From assembly GCA_947503965.1 (NCBI GenBank), contig CANNFU010000002.1, positions 248,001 through 312,000 on the forward strand: DNA of 64,000 bases, given 5' to 3'. How positions within the stretch are numbered: the first letter of the stretch is position 1; every line of letters starts with the position of its first letter. Under the pieces are notes generated by a model that saw only the letters and a list, made by a program, of their open reading frames with translations, was not told where the DNA came from and did not search any database. The DNA comes from an uncultured Paracoccaceae bacterium (GTDB lineage Bacteria; Pseudomonadota; Alphaproteobacteria; Rhodobacterales; Rhodobacteraceae). The position numbers were made by a program, and so were the translations under genes. Shown here one piece after another: positions 8,058-15,536 of this stretch.

Positions 8058-8343
8058 CCGCCCGTCCTTTCAAAAGCCAGTCTTGTCAGGCTTCGTCCCA
8101 GTCACAGCGCCAATGCGCCGCCACCCATCTGATCCGTCAGGCGGCAGGGCAGTTTATGCCTTTTCACCTCTGCCTAACGAATCGTGCCTCTACCGGGATA
8201 GCCTAAGCGATCAATCCGGCACCCGCAAATCAGGCTATCCGTGCCAAATGAACCACTTAGCTGTCACGCTTGATCTTGGGGGGGACCCTGATATGACGCA
8301 AGGCAACCAATGTTGGACAACTTAGTAAACAGGACCTGACCCT
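8058..8343. other. Divergent intergenic region zapA operon / tkt with a long-range hairpin
   Basis: Of the 286 bases, the notable part is an inverted repeat: GGATAGCCTAA (8196-8206) and TCAGGCTATCC (8230-8240). Read on the minus strand it forms an 11-bp stem with one G-U pair; on the plus strand it has one mismatch. A second short pairing (CTAA 8174-8177 with TTAG 8258-8261) brackets a roughly symmetric 18/17-base bubble. No ORF is convincing here. Confidence 0.4.
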
Positions 8344-10362
8344 TTGGATATTGCAGCCCTCCGTTCCGCCAACCCCGATCACTGGAAAAAAGCCGCCGCC
8401 ATCCGTACGCTGACGCTGGATGCAGTCGCCGCCGCCAATTCCGGCCATTCCGGCATGCCCATGGGCATGGCCGATGTGGCCACGGTCCTGTTCGAAAAAC
8501 ATCTGAACTTCGACCCCAAGACACCGGACTGGCCCGACCGCGACCGGTTCATCCTTTCGGCGGGGCACGGCTCCATGCTGCTTTATTCCCTGATGTACCT
8601 GACCGGCTACGAAGACATGCCGCTGCAACAGATCAAGGATTTCCGCCAATGGGGCGCCAAAACGGCCGGTCACCCTGAATACGGGCATGCACGCGGGATC
8701 GAAACCACCACCGGCCCCCTCGGCCAGGGCATCGCCAACTCCGTCGGTTTCGCTATTGCCGAAGAAATCCAGCGCGCCACCTGGGGCAAGAAAATCATCG
8801 ACCATTACACCTATGTGATGGCCGGTGACGGCTGCCTGATGGAGGGCGTCAGCCACGAAGCCATCGGTCTGGCCGGCATGCAGAAACTCGGCCATCTGGT
8901 CGTCTTCTTCGACAACAACAACATCACCATCGACGGCACCGTCGACATGGCCGACATCACCGACCAGCCGCAGCGGTTCGAAGCGGCGGGTTGGCACGTC
9001 CAATCCATCGACGGGCACGACCCCGCAGCCATCGACGCCGCCATCATCGCGGCCAAGAAAGACCCGCGGCCGTCCATGATCGCCTGCAAAACGCACATTG
9101 CGCTGGGGCACGCGACCCAAGATACATCCAAGGGTCACGGCGCACTGACCGACGCCGCCCAACTGAAAGCTGCAAAGGAAGCCTACGGCGCCCCCATGGG
9201 CGATTTTGAGGTCGACCCGGATGTGAAGAAACAATGGGAAGCCATCGGCGCACGCGGCGAAGCCATCCGCAAGGACTGGGAACAGCGTTTTGCCACCCTC
9301 TCAACCACCAAACAGGCCGAATTCAACCGGACCTATGCGGGCGAAGTACCTAAGAAACTCAGCGCCACTATCCGCGCGTTGAAAAAGCAGATCAGCGAAG
9401 GCACACCAAAAGTGGCCACCCGCAAATCCTCCGAAATGGTGCTCGAAGTGATCAACCCGATCATGAAGGAAACAATCGGCGGCTCCGCTGATCTGACCGG
9501 CTCCAACAACACCAAAACCAGTGATCTTGGCGTCTTTACCCCCGCCAGCCGCAAGGGCCGCTATATCTATTACGGCGTGCGCGAACACGGGATGGCGGCA
9601 GCGATGAACGGCATGGCGCTGCATGGCGGTGCCAAACCCTATGGTGGCACCTTCATGTGCTTCACCGACTACGCACGCGGCGCAATGCGGCTGTCATCCC
9701 TGATGGGTGTACCGGTCACCTATGTGATGACCCATGACAGCATCGGCCTTGGCGAAGACGGGCCAACGCACCAGCCTGTCGAACACCTCGCCATGCTGCG
9801 GGCGACCCCCAACCTCAACGTGATCCGGCCTGCTGATACCGTCGAAACCGCCGAAGCCTGGGAACTGGCGCTGACCTCGCAGAAAACGCCCACGGTCCTC
9901 AGCCTGACCCGCCAGGGCCTGCCCACCGTACGCCAGGACCACAAGACAAAGAACCTGACGGCCCAGGGCGCTTACGTCCTTGCCGATGCCGAAGGCAAGC
10001 GGCAGGCGATCCTGCTCGCCACCGGGTCCGAGGTTTCCGTCGCCCTTGCCGCCCGCGATCTGCTGCAGGCCGAAGGGATCGGGACCCGCGTCGTCTCCAT
10101 GCCCTGCTGGGAACTGTTCGAGGAACAGGACGAAAGCTACCGCAAGCGCGTGCTGCCCGCAGGGCCGGTAAGGGTCGCGATTGAGGCTGGCATCCGCTTC
10201 GGCTGGGACCGCTGGCTATTTGGTGAACGGGGCAAGCGCGAAAAATCCGGCTTCATCGGCATGCACGGCTTCGGTGCCTCCGCCCCGGCAGAGCGGCTCT
10301 TCGAAGAATTCGGGATCACCGCGCAGGACACGGCAGACAAGGTCAAATCGCTGATCAAATGA
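8344..10362 (+). CDS. tkt: Transketolase
   Basis: A full-length transketolase of 672 residues, the thiamine-diphosphate enzyme of the pentose phosphate and Calvin pathways. Visible motifs are the N-terminal [12 protein letters not shown], the TPP-binding [13 protein letters not shown] followed by [11 protein letters not shown], the middle-domain [20 protein letters not shown] and the C-terminal [12 protein letters not shown]. The start is a TTG codon: the family's usual N-terminus ([14 protein letters not shown]) aligns there, AGGA lies about 10 bases upstream and no ATG is available. gap1 and gap2 downstream on the same strand make this a central-carbon neighbourhood, although two minus-strand genes intervene. 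Confidence 0.96.
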   Translation: MDIAALRSANPDHWKKAAAIRTLTLDAVAAANSGHSGMPMGMADVATVLFEKHLNFDPKTPDWPDRDRFILSAGHGSMLLYSLMYLTGYEDMPLQQIKDFRQWGAKTAGHPEYGHARGIETTTGPLGQGIANSVGFAIAEEIQRATWGKKIIDHYTYVMAGDGCLMEGVSHEAIGLAGMQKLGHLVVFFDNNNITIDGTVDMADITDQPQRFEAAGWHVQSIDGHDPAAIDAAIIAAKKDPRPSMIACKTHIALGHATQDTSKGHGALTDAAQLKAAKEAYGAPMGDFEVDPDVKKQWEAIGARGEAIRKDWEQRFATLSTTKQAEFNRTYAGEVPKKLSATIRALKKQISEGTPKVATRKSSEMVLEVINPIMKETIGGSADLTGSNNTKTSDLGVFTPASRKGRYIYYGVREHGMAAAMNGMALHGGAKPYGGTFMCFTDYARGAMRLSSLMGVPVTYVMTHDSIGLGEDGPTHQPVEHLAMLRATPNLNVIRPADTVETAEAWELALTSQKTPTVLSLTRQGLPTVRQDHKTKNLTAQGAYVLADAEGKRQAILLATGSEVSVALAARDLLQAEGIGTRVVSMPCWELFEEQDESYRKRVLPAGPVRVAIEAGIRFGWDRWLFGERGKREKSGFIGMHGFGASAPAERLFEEFGITAQDTADKVKSLIK

Positions 10363-10370
10363 ATGCGACA

Positions 10371-10395
10371 AGGCGGCGGGATCACACCGCCGCCT
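10371..10395. terminator. GC-rich hairpin after tkt
   Basis: AGGCGGCGG, loop of 7, CCGCCGCCT, 9 bp perfect, between convergent tkt and the BLUF gene. It lacks a T-run, so intrinsic termination would be weak. Confidence 0.5.
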
Positions 10396-10416
10396 CTAAC
10401 ACATTTCGGGACCGGT

Positions 10417-10743
10417 TCAGTCCTTCATCGCATTGATGACCACACCGAAATCAAGGCCATCGACAAGCCGCAGTGACCATTCCGCGAAATGGCGCGTCTC
10501 AATCGGCTTTTCATCCAAAATCTTGAACCCATGATGGCGCGGATCAGCGCCGATTGTCGCGACCAGATCACGCACCGTCTTTTCGTCACCTTCAAGGACC
10601 TGACAGAAATTCCGGTCGTTATAGACCAAGACCCCCGTAACCCCCTTCTCAGCATTCCGGACCTGCGCCTGCGCCACGATATCGTTCACGTCATCCCGTT
10701 TCATGTCGGCATCCGCTGTACTGAAATAGAGAATTCTGATCAT
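10417..10743 (-). CDS. BLUF-domain blue-light photoreceptor
   Basis: A stand-alone BLUF protein of 108 residues that should bind FAD and sense blue light. Diagnostic residues are present: Tyr6 in MIRILYFSTAD, Asn30 in the NAEKGVTGVLVY segment, Gln48 in FCQVLEG, and the ADPRHHGF stretch followed by the FAEWSL region with the semi-conserved Trp. The start at 10743 follows AAGGA and matches the family N-terminus; a longer frame to 10794 adds unlikely residues. There is no output domain, so it must signal through a partner protein not evident nearby. A CTATGTCA/TGACATAG palindrome lies 82 bp upstream. Confidence 0.88.
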   Translation of the reverse strand: MIRILYFSTADADMKRDDVNDIVAQAQVRNAEKGVTGVLVYNDRNFCQVLEGDEKTVRDLVATIGADPRHHGFKILDEKPIETRHFAEWSLRLVDGLDFGVVINAMKD

Positions 10744-10824
10744 GTCATTTCCTTGGTAGTCTGCACGACCCGATTCTTGGGCAAGCTTCAGCATCCCACT
10801 AAGTAAACAAATGGTTAATACCTT

Positions 10825-10842
10825 CTATGTCACATGACATAG
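10825..10842. promoter_or_regulatory. Operator-like palindrome upstream of the BLUF gene
   Basis: Perfect 8-bp arms CTATGTCA and TGACATAG around CA. It lies 82 bp upstream of the BLUF start and 72 bp beyond the DUF808 stop, so the BLUF gene is its only likely target. The protein that binds it is unknown. Confidence 0.45.
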
Positions 10843-10914
10843 CAATAGGTGATGTTGTCACATTCCCTAAGGTCGCGCCGTGCGCCGGTATAGCTGGTAT
10901 TCCACCCCCGCCAA

Positions 10915-11862
10915 TCACCCCGGCATCACCCGCCGCCACACTGGCGCAATCAGTCGGTTTGCCACGGGCATCAGCACAAGCCCCAGCACCAGACCAAACA
11001 CGCCATCCAACCCCGCTGTCACAAACCACTCCACGGCGCCTGCAAAGCGATCCGGTACCTGATAGGCTGCAGCAACGGCCCAATCATGGATCACATGACC
11101 CAACGCACCAAAGCCCAGCTCTTCCAGCCCATGCACGATGATCGACCCACCGACCCACAGCATGGCTGCTGTCCCGACCCAGGTCAGCACCTTCAGGAAA
11201 CCCGGCATACCAGCCACAATCCCGCGCCCCAACGCGCGCGTGGTCCGCAACCGCCCTGCCCGTGCCATCACCAGCCCGACATCATCCGCCTTCACGATGA
11301 CCGCGACGGACCCATAAACCATCACGGTGATGCCAATCGCCACCGCAGCCAGCGTCGCCGCCTGCATCCAGACACCCGGTGCCTCGATTGCGGCCAGGGC
11401 AATCGTCATGATCTCGGCTGACAGAATGAAATCGGTCTTGATCGCACCCTGCACTTTTTCTTCCTCCAGATGAGCCGGATCGCCCGTCTCCTCCGCATGG
11501 GTCTTTCCGGCGGCAAAGGAATGGGCGATCTTTTCGGCCCCTTCGAAACACAGATAGGCACCACCCAGCATCAGAAGGATCGGGATCAGCCAGGGCAGAA
11601 ACGCCGATAACAGCAGCCCCGCAGGCAGCAAGATCAACAGCTTGTTACGGATCGACCCCAGCGCGATGCGGCCCACGATGGGCAGCTCCCGCTCTGCCGA
11701 AAACCCCTGCACGTATTTCGGCGTCACTGCGGCATCATCGATCACCGCACCCGCCGCCTGCGCGCCGGCTTTGGTCGCCTGCCCGATCACATCATCGACC
11801 GAGGCCGCGGCCACCTTTGCAATCGCAGCCACATCATCCAGCAACGCCAGCAGTCCACTCAT
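10915..11862 (-). CDS. DUF808 (YedI-like) inner-membrane protein
   Basis: A 315-residue member of the DUF808/YedI family, starting with the typical MSGLLALLDDVAAIAKVAAASVDDV. It has five or six predicted membrane segments, for example LLILLPAGLLLSAFLPWLIP and the following ILLMLGGAYLCFEGAEKI. The start at 11862 is favoured by a GGGGGA ribosome-binding site and the family N-terminus; an ATG 54 bases upstream lacks both. The function of the family is unknown. It is transcribed alone, divergent from gap1, and shares the gap1 operator region. Confidence 0.85.
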   Translation of the reverse strand: MSGLLALLDDVAAIAKVAAASVDDVIGQATKAGAQAAGAVIDDAAVTPKYVQGFSAERELPIVGRIALGSIRNKLLILLPAGLLLSAFLPWLIPILLMLGGAYLCFEGAEKIAHSFAAGKTHAEETGDPAHLEEEKVQGAIKTDFILSAEIMTIALAAIEAPGVWMQAATLAAVAIGITVMVYGSVAVIVKADDVGLVMARAGRLRTTRALGRGIVAGMPGFLKVLTWVGTAAMLWVGGSIIVHGLEELGFGALGHVIHDWAVAAAYQVPDRFAGAVEWFVTAGLDGVFGLVLGLVLMPVANRLIAPVWRRVMPG

Positions 11863-11924
11863 CGCAGATCCCCCGATTCTCTGTCCAAGGGTGAACCGCC
11901 AACGCCCGTTGGGCAACCCCCGCG

Positions 11925-11951
11925 ATGTTGGCGCAAACCGTTAGCGTTAAC
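11925..11951. promoter_or_regulatory. LacI-type operator cluster upstream of gap1 (site 1)
   Basis: GTTAGCGTTAAC at 11940-11951, preceded by a weaker match, TGTTGGCGCAAAC (11926-11938). The pattern GTTANCG(N)TAAC with a central CG is typical of LacI-family operators. A better second site follows at 11969 and a third upstream of gap2, which makes shared control likely. Confidence 0.6.
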
Positions 11952-11968
11952 CTGTGCGTCCTTTGCAC

Positions 11969-11982
11969 TGTTACCGTTAACA
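11969..11982. promoter_or_regulatory. LacI-type operator upstream of gap1 (site 2)
   Basis: TGTTACCGTTAACA, a near-perfect palindrome centred 30 bp from site 1 and ending 79 bp before the gap1 start. A CceR/PckR-like LacI regulator of central carbon genes, known from Rhodobacter and Sinorhizobium, is the best candidate by analogy. Confidence 0.6.
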
Positions 11983-12061
11983 TGCTGACAAATATGGTAT
12001 TTCCTCTGGACACCTCGCAACGAACCCTGCACCAAACGCACAAAAGCAAGGGGTTCAGAGC

Positions 12062-13063
12062 ATGACAGTCACCATCGGTATCAACGGTTTCGGCCGCATC
12101 GGGCGCTGCACTTTGGCCCACATCACCGAGGCCGCGCGCAACGACATCCAGGTGGTCAAAATCAACGCCACCGGCCCGATCGAAACCAACGCCCACCTCT
12201 TGAAATACGACAGCGTACATGGACGGTTCGGCAACCCGGTCACCGTCAGGGGCAATACGCTCGATCTCGGACGTGGCCCGATTGACGTGATGTCCACCTA
12301 TGACCCGACCGAGCTTGACTGGGACGGCGTCGATGTCGTCCTCGAATGCACCGGCAAATTCAATGACGGCACCAAATCATCCGTCCATCTCGACCGGGGC
12401 GCCAAAAAGGTCCTCATCTCCGCCCCGGCAAAGAACGTCGACCGCACCGTCGTCTATGGCGTCAACCACCGCGACCTGATTGCGACCGAACGCATGGTCT
12501 CCAACGGCTCCTGCACCACCAACTGCCTCGCTCCGCTCGCCAAGGTCCTGAACGACGCCATCGGCATTGAACGGGGCATCATGACCACGATCCACAGCTA
12601 CACCGGCGACCAGCCAACACTCGACCGGCGGCACAATGACCTCTACCGCGCCCGGGCCGCTGCCATGGCGATGATCCCCACCTCCACCGGCGCCGCCAAG
12701 GCACTTGGCGAGGTTCTGCCGGAGCTTTCCGGCAAACTCGACGGCACCGCAATCCGCGTACCCACGCCAAATGTCAGCGCGGTTGACCTGACGTTCGAGG
12801 CGGGCAAATCCGTCACAGCCGATGACGTCAACGCCATCGTGGCCGAGGCCGCGAACGGCTACATGGGCATGGTCATGGCCTATGACGCCGAGGCCAAGGT
12901 CAGCATCGACTTCAACCACACCACGCAAAGCTGCATCTTCGCCCCCGACCAGACCAAGGTCGTCGGCGGCAAAACCGTCCGCGTCCTCGCCTGGTACGAC
13001 AACGAATGGGGCTTCTCGGCGCGTATGGCAGATGTCGCGGCCACAATGGGGCGTCTGCACTAA
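12062..13063 (+). CDS. gap: Glyceraldehyde-3-phosphate dehydrogenase, paralogue 1
   Basis: A complete 333-residue phosphorylating GAPDH. It has the Rossmann motif INGFGRIGR, catalytic Cys151 in SNGSCTTNC, the [10 protein letters not shown] segment and the C-terminal WYDNEWGFS. The residue that selects NAD in most GAPDHs (Asp after the second strand, Asp36 in paralogue 2) is Ala36 here (INATGP instead of INDLGP). This predicts relaxed or NADP-preferring coenzyme use, perhaps an anabolic or Calvin-type role. Operators lie just upstream, and the ribosome-binding site AAGGGG is clear. A second gap gene follows 306 bp downstream. Confidence 0.95.
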   Translation: MTVTIGINGFGRIGRCTLAHITEAARNDIQVVKINATGPIETNAHLLKYDSVHGRFGNPVTVRGNTLDLGRGPIDVMSTYDPTELDWDGVDVVLECTGKFNDGTKSSVHLDRGAKKVLISAPAKNVDRTVVYGVNHRDLIATERMVSNGSCTTNCLAPLAKVLNDAIGIERGIMTTIHSYTGDQPTLDRRHNDLYRARAAAMAMIPTSTGAAKALGEVLPELSGKLDGTAIRVPTPNVSAVDLTFEAGKSVTADDVNAIVAEAANGYMGMVMAYDAEAKVSIDFNHTTQSCIFAPDQTKVVGGKTVRVLAWYDNEWGFSARMADVAATMGRLH

Positions 13064-13065
13064 GT

Positions 13066-13106
13066 GTACGTACAGGATATGTACAGCTTATGTACACGAT
13101 CTGTAC
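13066..13106. promoter_or_regulatory. Phased GTAC direct repeats between gap1 and the small membrane protein gene
   Basis: GTAC begins at 13066, 13070, 13081, 13092 and 13103. The last four are exactly 11 bp apart: units GTACAGGATAT, GTACAGCTTAT and GTACACGATCT, then GTACG. Direct repeats at one helical turn are the usual target of OmpR/PhoB-type response regulators. They lie 64 bp upstream of the small gene at 13170, in position to activate it and perhaps gap2. Confidence 0.6.
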
Positions 13107-13169
13107 GCCGGTTTACCGCGTTCTAACATAGCTTTTGCCATTCATGATCGGCGTCGCTACACCCGCCTC

Positions 13170-13313
13170 ATGACGAACACGATTGCCATCTTCTTCGGCC
13201 TGATCATCCTTGGTTTTTTCGCCGTGGATTATGCCCAATACAACTGGGACATGACCACTTTCCTCTTGCGCAAACTGCTGGACCTGATCGAATATCTGGC
13301 CGTTTGGCGTTGA
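13170..13313 (+). CDS. Small single-pass membrane protein (47 aa) between gap genes
   Basis: An ATG at 13170 opens a 47-residue ORF, MTNTIAIFFGLIILGFFAVD and onward, with one strong membrane segment (residues 4-20) and a short aromatic, Leu-rich amphipathic tail ending in LAVWR. I do not know its function. Support for it being real: a good hydrophobic profile, the helix-phased repeats upstream, and the fact that it fills the gap1-gap2 spacer. The ribosome-binding site is weak, so expression should be verified. It ends 56 bp before gap2. Confidence 0.55.
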   Translation: MTNTIAIFFGLIILGFFAVDYAQYNWDMTTFLLRKLLDLIEYLAVWR

Positions 13314-13332
13314 CCTTTCGTCATAAATCGCA

Positions 13333-13348
13333 ATGTTAGCGCCAACAT
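13333..13348. promoter_or_regulatory. LacI-type operator upstream of gap2
   Basis: ATGTTAGCGCCAACAT, a palindrome with a single mismatch, ending 21 bp before the gap2 start. Here it would block the start of transcription or elongation. It is the same motif as upstream of gap1, so the two paralogues are likely in one regulon. Confidence 0.7.
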
Positions 13349-13369
13349 CATCGCTCAGGAGGACAGGTT

Positions 13370-14371
13370 ATGGCCGTCAAAGTAGCAATCAACGGATTTG
13401 GCCGGATTGGCCGCAATGTACTGCGCGCGATCATCGAAAGTGGGCGCACAGACATCGAAGTCGTGGCCATCAACGATCTTGGCCCGGTTGAAACCAACGC
13501 CCACCTGTTGCGCTTTGACAGCGTACATGGCCGCTTTCCCGGCACGGTGACAACAACAGAAACAACCATCGATGCAGGCCGCGGCCCGATTGAGGTAACG
13601 GCGATCCGCAACCCCGCTGATCTGCCTTGGGCGCATGTCGATATCGTCCTGGAATGTACCGGTATCTTTACCAGCAAAGAGGCCTGTCAGGCCCATCTTG
13701 ATAATGGTGCATCACGGGTTCTGATCTCTGCGCCCGGAAAGAATGCAGATAAAACAATCGTCTATGGCGTGAACGACAATGTCCTCACATCAGATGACCT
13801 CATCGTCTCGAACGCCTCTTGCACCACAAATTGCCTGTCTCCTGTTGCCAAGGTTCTTAATGACGCGGTTGGCATCACGAAGGGTTTCATGACCACGATC
13901 CACAGCTATACCGGCGACCAGCCAACGCTGGATACGATGCATAAGGATCTTTATCGCGCGCGCGCCGCGGCCCTCTCGATGATCCCGACCTCCACGGGTG
14001 CGGCCAAGGCCGTTGGTCTTGTTCTACCTGAACTGAATGGTAAACTTGACGGTGTGGCGATCCGCGTGCCCACGCCAAATGTGTCCGTTGTCGATCTGAC
14101 ATTTGAAGCATCGCGCGCCACATCCGTTGAAGAGATTAACGCAGCCATCATAGCCGCCGCCGATGGCGACATGGCTGAGGTGTTGGCCTATACCGACCTG
14201 CCCATGGTTAGCTCTGATTTCAACCACGATCCCCATTCATCGATCTTCCATCTCGACCAGACCAAGGTGCTGGACGGCAACATGGTGCGGATCCTGACCT
14301 GGTATGACAATGAATGGGGTTTCTCCAACCGGATGGCGGATACCGCCGTTGCGATGGGCAAACTTATCTAG
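13370..14371 (+). CDS. gap: Glyceraldehyde-3-phosphate dehydrogenase, paralogue 2
   Basis: A complete 333-residue GAPDH, the same length as paralogue 1. It has INGFGRIGR, catalytic Cys151 in SNASCTTNC and [12 protein letters not shown]. It keeps Asp36 (AINDLGP), so ordinary NAD specificity and glycolytic function are expected. The ribosome-binding site AGGAGGA lies 7-13 bases upstream of the ATG. A short stretch around the [10 protein letters not shown] codons is nearly identical in DNA to paralogue 1, suggesting gene conversion or strong constraint. It ends with a good terminator, and an operator overlaps its promoter region. Confidence 0.96.
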   Translation: MAVKVAINGFGRIGRNVLRAIIESGRTDIEVVAINDLGPVETNAHLLRFDSVHGRFPGTVTTTETTIDAGRGPIEVTAIRNPADLPWAHVDIVLECTGIFTSKEACQAHLDNGASRVLISAPGKNADKTIVYGVNDNVLTSDDLIVSNASCTTNCLSPVAKVLNDAVGITKGFMTTIHSYTGDQPTLDTMHKDLYRARAAALSMIPTSTGAAKAVGLVLPELNGKLDGVAIRVPTPNVSVVDLTFEASRATSVEEINAAIIAAADGDMAEVLAYTDLPMVSSDFNHDPHSSIFHLDQTKVLDGNMVRILTWYDNEWGFSNRMADTAVAMGKLI

Positions 14372-14396
14372 AATCAACCATCTGCACAACGATCAG

Positions 14397-14423
14397 GCCG
14401 ACCCACTGCGGGTCGGCTTTTTT
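14397..14423 (+). terminator. Terminator after gap2
   Basis: GCCGACCC, loop ACTGC, GGGTCGGC followed by six T. A classical rho-independent terminator. Confidence 0.9.
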
Positions 14424-14443
14424 GTGACCAAACTATGAATTTC

Positions 14444-14464
14444 GCCATGCAGAACATGCATGGC
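14444..14464. promoter_or_regulatory. Palindrome upstream of the DUF1127-like gene
   Basis: GCCATGC, 7-base spacer, GCATGGC, located 20 bp upstream of the proposed -35 element at 14484, a position suited to an activator. The binding protein is unknown. Confidence 0.4.
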
Positions 14465-14483
14465 GCTTTGCATTTTGCGCACC

Positions 14484-14511
14484 TTGTTCTGCGCTGCAGC
14501 ATCGCTAAATC
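14484..14511 (+). promoter_or_regulatory. Promoter of the DUF1127-like gene
   Basis: CTTGTTC (from 14483) and CTAAATC (14505-14511) with a spacer of about 16 bases. Either a sigma-70 or an RpoH-type reading is possible; RpoH control is known for a DUF1127 gene of Rhodobacter. Confidence 0.4.
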
Positions 14512-14555
14512 AGGGTCAAGACAACGAAACGCGATGACTTAAAAGGAGCACGCAA

Positions 14556-14714
14556 ATGACCGTACTGAACACTGTTCGCACTGCAATTGAAAAGCGCGTG
14601 GCCTATAGCCGTCTGAAGCACGAACTTAGCAGCATGCCAGTAGAAACTGCAATCGATCTGGGAATGTTCCGTGAAGACGCAGCCAAAATCGCATCCAAAG
14701 CGATCTACGGCTAA
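14556..14714 (+). CDS. Small DUF1127-like protein (52 aa)
   Basis: A 52-residue Arg/Lys-containing protein preceded by a strong ribosome-binding site (AAAAGGAG). The C-terminal two thirds (YSRLKHELSSMPVETAIDLG then FREDAAKIASKAIYG) follow the DUF1127/YjiS pattern: a short helix, an aDLGi-like turn, then i-x-IA-x-xAvYG. Such small proteins are stress-induced and several act in RNA turnover with sRNAs, for example CcaF1 of Rhodobacter. The family call is by eye and moderately sure. It is transcribed alone and closed by a hairpin. Confidence 0.7.
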   Translation: MTVLNTVRTAIEKRVAYSRLKHELSSMPVETAIDLGMFREDAAKIASKAIYG

Positions 14715-14737
14715 GCCACTCATAGATCACGAAAACC

Positions 14738-14765
14738 AGCCGCGCCTTCTGGGGCGGCTTTGTTA
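14738..14765. terminator. Hairpin after the DUF1127-like gene
   Basis: AGCCGCGCC, loop TTCT, GGGGCGGCT (one mismatch) then TTTGTT. It lies between convergent genes and overlaps the last codon of the next gene. Confidence 0.6.
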
Positions 14766-15536
14766 TTTCAGGACCTCGGACAGGAACGCATTAATCCGAT
14801 CCTTGTATCCCGGCACCCCGGCCAGATTATTATGTGTGCCACCGGGCACTGCATGAAACGTCACCTGCAAACCGGCATCGCGCATCAAAAGGGCAAGCCG
14901 CTCACCGACATTGGGCCGGATCATCTGGTCATCAGCCCCATGCTGGATCAGCACGGGTGCCGAAAGCTGCGGCAGCAGAACGGCGGAATTCCACTTTTGC
15001 ACCCCGGGCAGCCAGCAGGCTGGCAGCCATGATGCCCGTGTCATCAATTCGCACATCTTCACAAACGGCGCATCCAGTATAATCGCGGCCACGCCCCGCT
15101 CTGCGGCCACATATTGCGCCAGCCCTGTGCCCATTGAATATCCATGCACGACAATCGGGCCATCATGCTGGGTAGAAAGCCAGTCATAAGCCGCCAGCGC
15201 GTCCGCTTTCAGACCAGCCTCGGACGGTGTTCCGGGGATGCCGCCGCCTCCGGGATACTCCATCGCGACAAGCGTCCGATGTGCATCAACATGCGCATTC
15301 AGCGTATAGGTGAAATAGGCCAGCGCCCCGCCATTACCCATAAAGAACAGGACTGCCTCATCGGTACTGCCCTCATAAACCGCCAACGCGACCTCGCGGT
15401 CCGATACCACCTCTTGCCGAAATTCGGGCGCATCGAACGGGTCAGCACCAAAAGGATAGATGATTTGCGGATGCGCAAGCACCATGATCGTCGCATAGAT
15501 CAGATAGGTTCCAGCCAGCATCCAGACCCAGTTCAA
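14763..15536 (-). CDS. Membrane-anchored alpha/beta hydrolase
   Basis: A 257-residue serine hydrolase of the BEM46/ABHD13 kind. An N-terminal membrane anchor (residues 3-20) is followed by the alpha/beta fold: an oxyanion strand VLFFMGNGGAL, nucleophile elbow GYSMGTG, an acid-containing QHGADDQMIRP loop and a final His in PGGTHNNL. The substrate is unknown; esterase or thioesterase activity at the membrane is likely. The coaD stop and this start overlap by 4 bp, so the two genes are translationally coupled. Confidence 0.85.
   Translation of the reverse strand: MNWVWMLAGTYLIYATIMVLAHPQIIYPFGADPFDAPEFRQEVVSDREVALAVYEGSTDEAVLFFMGNGGALAYFTYTLNAHVDAHRTLVAMEYPGGGGIPGTPSEAGLKADALAAYDWLSTQHDGPIVVHGYSMGTGLAQYVAAERGVAAIILDAPFVKMCELMTRASWLPACWLPGVQKWNSAVLLPQLSAPVLIQHGADDQMIRPNVGERLALLMRDAGLQVTFHAVPGGTHNNLAGVPGYKDRINAFLSEVLK

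Noticed and set aside
13066..13106. GTAC repeats as a CRISPR remnant or microsatellite
   Set aside because: Units are only 11 bp with variable interior and no spacers; the fixed one-turn register fits protein binding better.
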